NCBI GenBank assembly: GCA_964504345.1
Contig: CAZDDX010000008.1
Location: forward strand, 1 to 64,000
Origin: CAMDTE01 sp964504345
Lineage (GTDB): Bacteria; Bacteroidota; Bacteroidia; Flavobacteriales; Schleiferiaceae
DNA length: 64,000 bases
Direction of reading: 5' to 3'
Shown here in pieces: positions 24,279-32,125 of this stretch (position 1 is its first letter; each line of letters starts with the position of its first letter). The position numbers and the translations under genes were made by a program. Under the pieces are notes generated by a model, which saw only the letters and a list, made by a program, of their open reading frames with translations, was not told where the DNA came from and searched no databases.

Positions 24279-25289
24279 ATGGCACCTTTCCTACTCGTCT
24301 TCGTCTTGCCCGTATTTCTGGCCGCCGGATTGATCTGGGGCGGTGTTTGGGCGTGGTCGCCGTTGCTGTACGCCTTTGGCGCCATCCCGCTGATGGAATT
24401 GTTCTGGAAGCCGGACCCCCGCAACTTGGAGCCTGAAGAAGAGTTAGAGGCGCTGAACAACGCGTGGTTCAACGCCGCACTGCGCGCCGTCGTGCCCGTC
24501 CAAGTCGCCTGCATGGTGGCGTTCCTGTACGTGTTTGGATGGCATCGGCCCGACGCCCTCTCCGATCGCGTGGGCCTTGTATTGGGCATGGGCCTGTGCT
24601 GCGGCGTATTGGGCATCAACGTAGCCCACGAACTGGGGCACCGCAACGAGACGTCGGACCAAATCCGTGCTTGGATCTTGCTGGCCACCTCCCTCTACCT
24701 GCACTTTTTTGTGGAGCACAACTACGGGCACCACCGCAACGTGGCCACCCCGGAGGACCCCTCCACCGCCCGCCCGGGAGAATCCCTGTACCGATTCCTG
24801 CCGCGCACCCTGTTTCAGAGCGCCGTCAGCGCTTACCGCATTGGCCAACAGCGCGCCAAAGGCCGCTGGACGCACAACCTCACTTTGCGCTTTTGGGCCG
24901 CCCAAGCCCTGCTGGTGCTGGTGGTGGCGTTGATTGCTGGTCCCGACGCCCTCCTGGCCTTCCTGGGCGCCGCCGCCTTCGGCGCCGTCCTGCTGGAAAC
25001 CGTCAACTACATTGAGCACTACGGCCTGGAACGGCAAAAAGTCAGCGATCACCGCTACGAAGACCCCAGCGCCCACCATTCCTGGAACTCCAACCACTGG
25101 GTGGGCCGCGCCATGCTCTTCAACCTCTCCCGCCATTCGGACCACCACGCGCACCCGCACCGGCCGTACCCCGTTCTGCGCCATTTGCCCGACGCCCCGC
25201 AAATGCCCACCGGCTATCCGGGTATGATGCTCCTCGCCCTCGTGCCGCCCGTTTTCAATCGGGTGCTCGCGCGCGCGGTGCGCGGTTAA
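24279..25289 (+). CDS. alkB: AlkB-type alkane 1-monooxygenase (membrane diiron hydroxylase)
   Basis: 336 aa, with hydrophobic segments at both ends and between the motifs. All four histidine signatures of AlkB are present: HELGHR (117-122), EHNYGHHRNVAT (146-157), NYIEHYGL (243-250) and LSRHSDHHAHPHRPYP (283-298). These ligate the non-haem diiron centre that inserts oxygen at the terminal carbon of alkanes. Length is below the usual ~400 aa because the N-terminal transmembrane region is short. No rubredoxin or rubredoxin reductase gene is adjacent, so electron donors must be encoded elsewhere. Related enzymes in marine Bacteroidota may act on lipid-derived chains; substrate range cannot be read from sequence. 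Confidence 0.9.
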   Translation: MAPFLLVFVLPVFLAAGLIWGGVWAWSPLLYAFGAIPLMELFWKPDPRNLEPEEELEALNNAWFNAALRAVVPVQVACMVAFLYVFGWHRPDALSDRVGLVLGMGLCCGVLGINVAHELGHRNETSDQIRAWILLATSLYLHFFVEHNYGHHRNVATPEDPSTARPGESLYRFLPRTLFQSAVSAYRIGQQRAKGRWTHNLTLRFWAAQALLVLVVALIAGPDALLAFLGAAAFGAVLLETVNYIEHYGLERQKVSDHRYEDPSAHHSWNSNHWVGRAMLFNLSRHSDHHAHPHRPYPVLRHLPDAPQMPTGYPGMMLLALVPPVFNRVLARAVRG

Positions 25290-25466
25290 TTCCTCGCGCC
25301 CACCGGCTCCATGGGGCTCTTCAGCGTTCTTTGGAGCGGGGAGCGCCGACAACCGTATTTATACGTTTACAACCGACTGTCGGCAGAAAAGGTCCGCACC
25401 TTTGCCCCATGCCCCGTTCCCATGCCGATCCCAACTTCCCATCCATCCCGAATTTCGATCCGTTTT

Positions 25467-25487
25467 TGTACGGCATTTTGCCGTACA
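25467..25487 (+). promoter_or_regulatory. Palindromic operator of the DUF1778/GNAT operon
   Basis: TGTACGGC-ATTTT-GCCGTACA is a perfect 8-bp inverted repeat ending 8 bases before the antitoxin ATG. It lies between TTTTTG (25463-25468) and TACATTTA (25484-25491), which are placed like Bacteroidota -33 and -7 elements, and overlaps both. This fits autorepression by the ribbon-helix-helix antitoxin. A second short palindrome, CGTAT-TT-ATACG, lies at 25354-25365. Confidence 0.65.
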
Positions 25488-25495
25488 TTTATACC

Positions 25496-25897
25496 ATGGA
25501 AACGCCCGACTCCCTTGCTCCAGACGCCGAACTCAACGGCGAATTGGGCTCCGACCTGCCCCAAACCGACGCCACTCTGCCCGCCGCATCTCCCCGTACC
25601 GGCAAAGCCCCAGGCGCCAAAAAAGAAGAACGCTTTGAACTGCGCCTCAGCCCCGCAGACAAGCAACTGCTGGCCCGCGCCCAAGAGATTGCCGGCGACA
25701 AAACCCTCTCCGGGTTCGCCAGCCGCATCCTGCGCGAGCAAGCCCGCAAGGTGGTGGCCGAACACACCGTCATCCACTTGAGCGAGGCCGACTTCCTCCA
25801 CTTCTGCGAAACCCTGGCCAATCCGCCGGAGCCGAATGCGCATTTGCTGGCCATGGGGAAAGTGTACCAAGATTACTTCAAAGACCGTGATCATTGA
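25496..25897 (+). CDS. DUF1778-type ribbon-helix-helix antitoxin
   Basis: 133 aa from ATG 25496 (METPDSLAPDAEL). After a 45-residue acidic/proline linker comes KKEERFELRLSPADKQLLARAQEIAG..LSGFASRILREQARKVVAEH, the DUF1778 ribbon-helix-helix that binds operator DNA. The C-terminal tail (FLHFCETLANPPEPN) is the segment that in TacA-like antitoxins wraps the toxin. The stop overlaps the start of the GNAT gene by 11 bases, a typical toxin-antitoxin arrangement. The N-terminal extension is longer than in most TacA proteins. Confidence 0.88.
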   Translation: METPDSLAPDAELNGELGSDLPQTDATLPAASPRTGKAPGAKKEERFELRLSPADKQLLARAQEIAGDKTLSGFASRILREQARKVVAEHTVIHLSEADFLHFCETLANPPEPNAHLLAMGKVYQDYFKDRDH

Positions 25898-26429
25898 GTT
25901 GCTCCACAGCGGACATAAAAAAGCTGCGTTTTCCTGCGAGCACGAGAGCTTGAGCCGCTACCTGCACCAACAGGCGCGGCAAGACGTCGCACGCAACGTA
26001 GCCCAGTGTTTTGTCTTGGCTGCAGAAGAAAACCAAGTGGCCGGTTACTACACGCTGTCCATGGCAAGTATTCCCGCCCACGAGCTACCGGACGAACTGC
26101 ACAAAAAGCTGCCCAACTACCCGGCCTATCCGGTGGTGCTTTTGGGCCGGCTGGCGCGCGATCACAGCTTTGCCCGTATCGGAATTGGCAACCTACTTTT
26201 GATCGACGCCCTCGCGCGCATTGCTCAGGTTGCGCAAACGCAAATCGCAGCTTTCGCAGTGGTTGTAGACCCCATCGACGACCGTGCACAACAGTTTTAC
26301 GCCAAGTACGGTTTTGCTCCGCTCAAGAATACCCACCGGATGTTCCTGCCCACAACAACGGTTCAAATGTTTGCGGCACAACTGAACCTACAACCGACAG
26401 AAATCGTCCCACCAAAATCCGTAATTTGA
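25887..26429 (+). CDS. GNAT-family acetyltransferase toxin (TacT-like)
   Basis: Start set at GTG 25887, inside the end of the antitoxin gene; it gives VIIELLHSGHKKAAFSCEHESLSRYLHQQARQD, the standard TacT/AtaT N-terminus (FxCexxxLxxfL..A). The acetyl-CoA loop is ARIGIGNLLLIDAL and the catalytic-tyrosine region is QQFYAKYGFAPL. Members acetylate the amino group of charged tRNA and stop translation. Family and context are clear; the tRNA target cannot be deduced. 180 aa is normal for the family. Confidence 0.88.
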   Translation: MIIELLHSGHKKAAFSCEHESLSRYLHQQARQDVARNVAQCFVLAAEENQVAGYYTLSMASIPAHELPDELHKKLPNYPAYPVVLLGRLARDHSFARIGIGNLLLIDALARIAQVAQTQIAAFAVVVDPIDDRAQQFYAKYGFAPLKNTHRMFLPTTTVQMFAAQLNLQPTEIVPPKSVI

Positions 26430-26456
26430 GTTATCTTTAAAACAAAACCCAACACC

Positions 26457-27422
26457 ATGCCTTTACTCTCCATTTCCCTCGTCGTCGTCCTCATTCTGGT
26501 GGTCCTCATGGGCGCCAAGGTGGTGCCGCAGCAAACCGCGTACATCGTGGAACGCCTGGGCAAGTACCACAGCACCATGAGCCCCGGTTTGAACATCATC
26601 ATTCCGTTTGTGGACCGGATTGCCTACAAACACACCTTGAAAGAGGTGGCTGCGGACATTCCGGAGCAAGTCTGCATCACCAAGGACAACGTCCAAGTGG
26701 CAGTGGACGGCGTTGTTTTCTACCAAGTTATGGATCCCAAGTTGGCTTCCTACGGCATCAGCAACTTCATGTTTGCCGTGGCGCAGTTGGCCCAAACCAC
26801 CATGCGTTCGGAAATCGGTAAAATCGTGTTGGACAAGTGCTTTGAGGAGCGCGGAAACATCAACGTCGCCGTAGTTGCCGCCATCGACGAAGCCGCCGCC
26901 GGCTGGGGCGTGAAGGTGCTCCGCTACGAAATCAAGAACATCACGCCGCCGCAAACCGTTTTGATGGCGATGGAAAAGCAGATGCAGGCGGAGCGCGAAA
27001 AGCGCGCCACCATTCTGTACTCCGAAGGCGAAAAGCAAAGTGCCGTCAACGTTGCTGAAGGCCAAAAGGAAAAGGTTGTTTTGGAATCGGAGGCCTTGCG
27101 CCAGCAAGCCATCAACCAAGCGGAAGGTCAAGCCGCGGCCATCATTTCCGTAGCCGACGCCACCGCCGAAGGCATCAAAAAGATTGCCGACGCCATTCAG
27201 TCTCCCGGCGGTATGGAAGCCGTTCAGCTGCGCGTTGCGGAGAACTTGGTGGAGCAATACGGCAAACTGGCCAAGACCACCAACACCATGATTCTGCCCG
27301 CCAATTTCGCCGACATGGGCTCCATGATTGCGGCCGCGATGTCCGTGGTGAAATCCAGCGGAAACGGTGCGTCGAATGCCGGGACCTCCATGCCCACAAC
27401 CCCTGGCAAATCCGCGAAGTAA
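26457..27422 (+). CDS. SPFH/Band 7 membrane protein (QmcA/stomatin-like)
   Basis: 321 aa: one N-terminal transmembrane helix (LSISLVVVLILVVLMGAKVV), then the SPFH domain (QQTAYIVERLGKYHSTMSPGLNIIIPFVDRI ... NVAVVAAIDEAA ... GVKVLRYEIKNITPP) and a coiled-coil/flotillin-like helix (KQMQAEREKRATILYSEGEKQSAV). It oligomerises into membrane rings. TATCTTTA at 26430-26437 may be its -7 element, 19 bases before the ATG. The NfeD partner gene starts on the base after its stop, the classic SPFH-NfeD operon. Confidence 0.92.
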   Translation: MPLLSISLVVVLILVVLMGAKVVPQQTAYIVERLGKYHSTMSPGLNIIIPFVDRIAYKHTLKEVAADIPEQVCITKDNVQVAVDGVVFYQVMDPKLASYGISNFMFAVAQLAQTTMRSEIGKIVLDKCFEERGNINVAVVAAIDEAAAGWGVKVLRYEIKNITPPQTVLMAMEKQMQAEREKRATILYSEGEKQSAVNVAEGQKEKVVLESEALRQQAINQAEGQAAAIISVADATAEGIKKIADAIQSPGGMEAVQLRVAENLVEQYGKLAKTTNTMILPANFADMGSMIAAAMSVVKSSGNGASNAGTSMPTTPGKSAK

Positions 27423-27857
27423 ATGGAACCCTACATCCTTTGGCTGGCTGCCGGCCTCTTGCTGATGGCCTTGGAAATGGCCTCCGGTGCCTTTGTGCTT
27501 CTGCCCATTGGGCTGGGTGCGGCGACCACCGGAGTCTTGGTGTGGGCGGGTGTTCCCATCAACCTCAGCGTGCAGTTGGGACTTTTTGGGGTGTTCTCCG
27601 TGCTGGCCTTGTGGCTGCTGCGTCCCCTCCTCAAGCGCTGGCTGCAGCACGCTCCCGATTCCTACAACGAGCACGCCGGCCAGACGGTGGTGGTGGAATC
27701 CACCATCACACACGCGGCGAGCGGCAGCACTGGAACGGTGAAGTACCGCGGGTCGTCGTGGCAAGCACGTGCAGCAGAACCGGAGCAAGCGTTTGTACCC
27801 GGGAGCACTCCGCGCATCGACTCCGTGGAAGGCATTGTCTTGGTGCTGCGCAACTGA
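27423..27857 (+). CDS. NfeD-like membrane protein
   Basis: 144 aa: two or three hydrophobic helices (LWLAAGLLLMALEMASGAFVLLPIGL, LSVQLGLFGVFSVLALWLLRPLL), then a small OB-fold beta-barrel (GQTVVVESTITHAASGSTGTVKYRGSSWQARA ... VEGIVLVLRN). This is the short NfeD1b type, lacking the ClpP-like protease domain. It directly follows the Band 7 gene, which it is expected to assist in membrane domain assembly or protein quality control. A strong terminator closes the operon 24 bases downstream. Confidence 0.9.
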   Translation: MEPYILWLAAGLLLMALEMASGAFVLLPIGLGAATTGVLVWAGVPINLSVQLGLFGVFSVLALWLLRPLLKRWLQHAPDSYNEHAGQTVVVESTITHAASGSTGTVKYRGSSWQARAAEPEQAFVPGSTPRIDSVEGIVLVLRN

Positions 27858-27881
27858 CCACTAGGCCCATCTGGTTCCCCA

Positions 27882-27906
27882 GCCCGGCCTTCGGCCGGGC
27901 TTTTTT
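27882..27906 (+). terminator. Rho-independent terminator of the SPFH-NfeD operon
   Basis: GCCCGGCC-TTC-GGCCGGGC (27882-27900), an 8-bp perfect stem with a 3-nt loop, followed directly by six T. Confidence 0.9.
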
Positions 27907-27974
27907 GTGCGCCGCCGACGCGGGGCGTCGCCTAAAATATTTCTGTAAAATACTGATTTTTAATTAATTGGAAA

Positions 27975-28018
27975 ATTACTCAATGGACTGAGTAATTTAA
28001 CTCAATGGATTGAGTAAT
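27975..28018. repeat. Two abutting 22-bp palindromic repeats
   Basis: ATTACTCAATGGACTGAGTAAT (27975-27996; given here only as the arms ATTACTCA and TGAGTAAT) is followed without gap by a second copy (27997-28018) with arms around ACTCAATGGATTGAGT. Each copy is an inverted repeat about a GGA centre, so the pair resembles a double operator. The site lies between convergent genes (NfeD terminator to the left, end of the NUDIX gene to the right), where no start codon is nearby, so no regulated gene is evident. Confidence 0.55.
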
Positions 28019-28141
28019 TCCCTGGCAAGACTTCCTCCGCCTGGAACCCGCAGACTGGGCGGTGTGAGGTGCGCGGCCAACCTTCCCTACGGGCGAGCCC
28101 CGCGCGGTGGGCCGAGATAGGTCAAAAGGGACGCAGAACGG

Positions 28142-28879
28142 TTATAGCTCAAATGCAAAGCCGCGTTCCATCAGGAGCGAGTAGCGCTGCGGATCAAAGC
28201 GGTAGAGTCGTGCCGGACGGTGGCGAACGGCGTGCTGGGTTTTCTCCAGCGGTTGGAGTAGGTTCATGGCCAAAATCTTCTTGCGGAAGTTGGCTTTGTC
28301 GAACTGGGTGCCCAAAATGGCCTCGTAAAGGAGCTGGAGCTGGGCCAAGGTAAACTCCTCCGTGAGGAGCTCAAATCCAATGGGTTGGTGCCGTATGCGG
28401 TGCTGCAAATGGCTCAGGGCCACCTCCACAATGCGGGCGTGGTCAAAGGCCATGGTGGAAATCTTCTCGATGGGAACCCACTGCGCTTGGCTGGCCCAAC
28501 CGCCCGGTTTGGGAGCGTATTGGCGGATGTCGATCAGGGAATAATAGGCGACGGTGACCACCCGGCCCATGGGGTGGCGGTCCACCCGACCGAAGGTGTG
28601 GAGCTGCTCCAGGTAGATGTCCGGAAGGCCGGTGAGGTCGTGCAGAACGCGCAAAGAGGCGGCGTCGGTGTCTTCGTTGGGGTGCACCAAATCTCCGGGC
28701 AAGGCTTGGAAACCTTGGTAGGGATTAGCGCCACGCTCAATCACCAAAATCTGCAAGTCCGATCCGTCGAATCCAAAAACGACGCAGTCCACAGAGATGC
28801 CAAAGTGAAAAAAAGAGTCCAACCGCTCGCGCTCGGCGGCCAGCGTCAGGGCTTGTTGGGGGTCGTGGAAGGCGCTCAT
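28142..28879 (-). CDS. NUDIX-fold transcriptional regulator (NrtR/AraR-like)
   Basis: 245 aa. The N-terminal part is a NUDIX fold (SVDCVVFGFDGSDLQILVIERG ... GDLVHPNEDTDAASLRVLHDLTGL at 62-85) in which the catalytic box is degenerate: the REUxEE glutamates are replaced (RVLHD). The C-terminal 80 residues (FTLAQLQLLYEAILGTQFDKANFRKKILAMNLL) form a winged helix. This is the layout of NrtR-type repressors and of Bacteroidota NUDIX sugar regulators, which sense a ligand with the dead NUDIX domain. It is the last gene of the glycan operon, 6 bases after GH3, so it probably controls it. Confidence 0.82.
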   Translation of the reverse strand: MSAFHDPQQALTLAAERERLDSFFHFGISVDCVVFGFDGSDLQILVIERGANPYQGFQALPGDLVHPNEDTDAASLRVLHDLTGLPDIYLEQLHTFGRVDRHPMGRVVTVAYYSLIDIRQYAPKPGGWASQAQWVPIEKISTMAFDHARIVEVALSHLQHRIRHQPIGFELLTEEFTLAQLQLLYEAILGTQFDKANFRKKILAMNLLQPLEKTQHAVRHRPARLYRFDPQRYSLLMERGFAFEL

Positions 28880-28885
28880 GGCAAA

Positions 28886-31264
28886 TTAGGGCAACTTAAA
28901 GGTAACCGATTCTCCCGAAGCGGCGGCATGCGGAATTACCCAGGCCCGATGCGTTCCGGTCAGAGGAAGCACCTGGCCTTCTGCACTGTAGCGCGCCAAA
29001 TCCCGCGCGGAAACCCGGATTTCGGCCGTCTGCACGGCACCCGGTTCCAACGCCACCTGCGCAAAACCCACCAGGCGTCGGCCCGGGCTCACCCCTTGGC
29101 CGTTGGGCGCCATGGCCGCATACACCTGTGCCGTCTCGACGGTTCGAACGCTCCCAGAATTCTTCAATTCCACCCGAAAAACAACTTCCCGCTCCTTCGA
29201 GGTGGCGTCGGACACGACCTCGGCAGAGGGAACGCCGTATTCAACCGCGCTGTAGCCCAAACCGTAACCAAACGGATAGGCCGGTGCGTTGGGAAGATCG
29301 GTCCAGTGGGACCAAAAAACTTCCGCTTGAGGACCGGGACGGCCCGTGGTGTACTGCCCCGCGTAGGTGGGAATCTGCCCCACCGACCGCGGAAACGTCA
29401 TGGGCAACCGCCCCTGCGGCTGCGCCTTTCCGCTCAACACCTGCGCTACGGCATTTCCGGACTGCGACCCCGGCTGCCAAACCCAAAGAAGCGCGCCCAA
29501 CTGCGCCCGCAAATCGTCCGGCAGCAGCAAGGGACGTCCGGCGAAAACCACCGCCACCGTCTTGGGCTGCACGCGCAGAACGGCGCGCAAAAATTCCTCC
29601 TGCAATCCGGGCAAATTGGGCAACGCCCGGCTGCGCCCTTCGCCGGAGAGCAAGCCGTGTTCGCCTACGGCGACCACGGCTACCTCGGCTTGGGCGGCCG
29701 CCCGCAGGGCGGCGGCCCAACCGGAGGTATCGGTGGAATTGATGGCCAATTCGGCGTGAAACGCCTCCGTCCCCGTCCAGCCGACCGGTCCCCGACGGGT
29801 CACCAAGCGGTCTTGCCAGAGGGGGCGCAGGCCTTCTTCCAGGGAAACGGCCGAATTCGGGGTTGCCTGCGCGCGCCAATTGCCCAACGGACCGTTTTTC
29901 TCTTGCGCCATGGGGCCCACCAACGCCACCCGCGTTTGGGTGGAAAGGGGCAACAAGGAACGGTTTTCCAACAAAACGAAGGATTTAATGGCCGCTTCCA
30001 GGGCCAGCGCCGTAGCGTTTTCGGGCGCTGGCGAGGCGCCGGCAGGCGCCGAGCGCTTGCTGCTCGTGCTGCGGCCCTTGGCACCCTTGCTGCCGCCCTG
30101 GGCAACGTTAACACCCTTGCCGCGGAACTGCTGCAGGTAGTGGGCGTCCATCAAGCCCAACGAAAATTTCACGCGCAAAATGCGTCGAACCGCGTCGTTC
30201 ACCACGGACTCCGAGACCTTGCCGGAGCGCACCAGATCCACCAGAAACTGGGTGTAGCCCGACGACTCCATGTCCATGGAGCATCCCGCTTTCGCGGCCA
30301 ACTCGGAGGCATGCCGAAGGTCCACCGCGTGTCCGTGGGCCACCATTTCCACGATGGATCCCCAGTCCGACACCACAAAACCCGGAAACTTCCAGGCGTC
30401 GTTCAAAATGCGCGGAACCAGTTCCGGATGGGCGGTGGCGGGCGTTCCGTTGACGGTGGTGAAGGCGTTCATGAAGGTGGCAACGCCGGCGTCTGCCGCC
30501 GCCTGGAAGGGCGGCAAAACGGTGTTCCACAAGGTGTAGTCCGAAAAGTCCACCGTGTTGTAGTCCCGACCGCCTTCCACAAATCCGTAGCCCGCAAAGT
30601 GCTTGGCGCAGGCAGCAAGGGCCCCCGGGCTCTTCAGGCCGCGCGGCAAGTTTGCCCCCTGGAACCCTTGAACGCGCGCTTCCGCCGCGCGCGCACCCAG
30701 CCAGGGATCCTCACCGGCGCCTTCCATGACGCGGCCCCACCGAGGATCGCGCGAGACGTCCACCATCGGGGCAAAGGTCCAATTCAAGCCGTCGGCCGTG
30801 GCTTCCAGGGCCGCCGCGCGCGCCGTGCGGCGCATCAAATTCAAATCCCAACTGGCGGCCTCCCCCAACGGAATGGGGAACTGCGTGCGGTAGCCGTGCA
30901 CGACGTCGGAGCCAAAAAGGAGGGGAATGCCCAGGCGCGTTTCCGCAACGGCGACGGTTTGTAGGGCCCGCACTTGGCTGGGGCCTTGGACGTTGAGGAC
31001 GGAACCCAAGCCTCCGGCGCGCAGGAGGCGCACCTTGGCGGCGGCGTCCGTGGCGGTGGGCTGCGGGCCGGTGGCGTCCCAAAAACCGTTGTACTGATTC
31101 ATTTGGCCCACTTTCTCTTCGAGGGTCATCATCGCCAAAACCGAATCAATGCGCGCGTCGACCGGTTTAATCTGGGAAAATGCGGGATAGGAAACAGCTA
31201 AGGTGCTGAAAAACAGCACTCCACCAAAAAATACGCGACAATCTTGAATTTTGGAGCGTGTCAT
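28886..31264 (-). CDS. GH3 beta-glucosidase (BglX-like), exported
   Basis: Start set at ATG 31264 (MTRSKIQDCRVFF), giving a signal peptide ending in VSYPAFSQ; the frame also opens at an upstream TTG. The GH3 (alpha/beta)8 domain includes GSDVVHGYRTQFPIPLG, FAPMVDVSRDPRWGR, KHFAGYG and VVSDWGSI with the nucleophile Asp300. An alpha/beta sandwich with acid/base residues and a fibronectin-like C-terminal domain (VLPLTGTHRAWV) follow. It would release glucose from beta-linked gluco-oligosaccharides in the periplasm. A linker (SKRSAPAGASPAPENA) is encoded by GC-rich palindromic sequence. Sits between GH16 and the NUDIX regulator. Confidence 0.92.
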   Translation of the reverse strand: MTRSKIQDCRVFFGGVLFFSTLAVSYPAFSQIKPVDARIDSVLAMMTLEEKVGQMNQYNGFWDATGPQPTATDAAAKVRLLRAGGLGSVLNVQGPSQVRALQTVAVAETRLGIPLLFGSDVVHGYRTQFPIPLGEAASWDLNLMRRTARAAALEATADGLNWTFAPMVDVSRDPRWGRVMEGAGEDPWLGARAAEARVQGFQGANLPRGLKSPGALAACAKHFAGYGFVEGGRDYNTVDFSDYTLWNTVLPPFQAAADAGVATFMNAFTTVNGTPATAHPELVPRILNDAWKFPGFVVSDWGSIVEMVAHGHAVDLRHASELAAKAGCSMDMESSGYTQFLVDLVRSGKVSESVVNDAVRRILRVKFSLGLMDAHYLQQFRGKGVNVAQGGSKGAKGRSTSSKRSAPAGASPAPENATALALEAAIKSFVLLENRSLLPLSTQTRVALVGPMAQEKNGPLGNWRAQATPNSAVSLEEGLRPLWQDRLVTRRGPVGWTGTEAFHAELAINSTDTSGWAAALRAAAQAEVAVVAVGEHGLLSGEGRSRALPNLPGLQEEFLRAVLRVQPKTVAVVFAGRPLLLPDDLRAQLGALLWVWQPGSQSGNAVAQVLSGKAQPQGRLPMTFPRSVGQIPTYAGQYTTGRPGPQAEVFWSHWTDLPNAPAYPFGYGLGYSAVEYGVPSAEVVSDATSKEREVVFRVELKNSGSVRTVETAQVYAAMAPNGQGVSPGRRLVGFAQVALEPGAVQTAEIRVSARDLARYSAEGQVLPLTGTHRAWVIPHAAASGESVTFKLP

Positions 31265-31285
31265 GGAGTCGTCGGGCAAAAAAAA

Positions 31286-32122
31286 TTAAAGCGGCTGGTA
31301 AGTGAAGGAGCGGATGACTACCTCGTAGGTTTGGCCGCCGGTGGGGCCCTGGTTTTGGTCCTGCATCAGCCAGAGGTTCATGCGCGCGTTGGTGGTGGCA
31401 CCCGGTGCGGGAATGATGATGGGAGCGCTGGTGATGCCGCCTTCCTGCTTCACGCGGGCCGGATTGTTCAAATCAAATTTCCAGGTGGCAATGACGTTGT
31501 TGGCCGACTTTGGCCCCAGGTAGCTGGTCCACGTGATTTCCTCCGGTGCCCAGCGGAATTCGTGGGTGGTGGGTTGCGTACGCGCTGCCTCCGGCAGCGC
31601 GTGGCCGCGCGTGCGTTCGGGATTGAAATTGCCAAACCACACGGGCTGCACGCTGGTGTGCAAGGTGTTGTTTTGGTTGGGGTTGCCCCATCTGCTGAAC
31701 TCAATATCCACCTCGGAATTGGCCTGTGACTGCAACGTATTGTTGTCCCAGGTGAACAAGCCCAAAACGGTATTGGTGGGGATGTCCACTTGGTTCGGTT
31801 CGACTTCCCAGGTGTAGGTGCCGTAGCCCAAATTTTCGTTGGAAATGACCTCGCTGCAGTACCAGCGGCCGTCGAGCTGACGGATGTTGAGGTGCAGATA
31901 GCCCAAGGAATCCGTGTACGCGCTGTACAAATCCTTGCTGAAGTAGTTGGGGCCTGGGCCAAACAGCTCCTGCCCGCCCTTCACCGTCCAGGTTCGGCCG
32001 GAAAAAACCAATTGGTCTCCACTTCGGCCCAACGGAGGAGCCAGGGTTTCCAGGGCACAACTGGGGAGCAGCAGCGCGGAGAGGGCGGCGCATCCCGCGA
32101 GAAAGAATCGACGAACGGTCAT
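31286..32122 (-). CDS. GH16 family glucanase, lipoprotein
   Basis: 278 aa with a lipoprotein signal (LSALLLPSC, Cys22). The GH16 signature is NSEVDIEFSRWG, with EVDIE at 137-141 giving nucleophile, assisting Asp and acid/base in the form without beta-bulge, typical of lichenase/laminarinase-like members. Surrounding blocks (GYGTYTWEVEPNQ, HEFRWAPEEITWT) support a concanavalin-like sandwich. Probably an endo-acting beta-glucanase or related enzyme tethered to a membrane, feeding the adjacent GH3. A perfect 9-bp palindrome (31581-31601) lies within the gene. The next upstream gene ends only 3 bases before its ATG. Confidence 0.85.
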   Translation of the reverse strand: MTVRRFFLAGCAALSALLLPSCALETLAPPLGRSGDQLVFSGRTWTVKGGQELFGPGPNYFSKDLYSAYTDSLGYLHLNIRQLDGRWYCSEVISNENLGYGTYTWEVEPNQVDIPTNTVLGLFTWDNNTLQSQANSEVDIEFSRWGNPNQNNTLHTSVQPVWFGNFNPERTRGHALPEAARTQPTTHEFRWAPEEITWTSYLGPKSANNVIATWKFDLNNPARVKQEGGITSAPIIIPAPGATTNARMNLWLMQDQNQGPTGGQTYEVVIRSFTYQPL

Positions 32123-32125
32123 GAT

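Noticed and set aside
26463..27788. 441-codon minus-strand frame
   Set aside because: Antisense to the SPFH and NfeD genes, whose identity is certain.
28385..30964. 859-codon open frame on the plus strand
   Set aside because: It lies antisense to the NUDIX and GH3 genes and arises from GC-rich codon bias; its composition (His/Gly/Arg-rich) is not protein-like.
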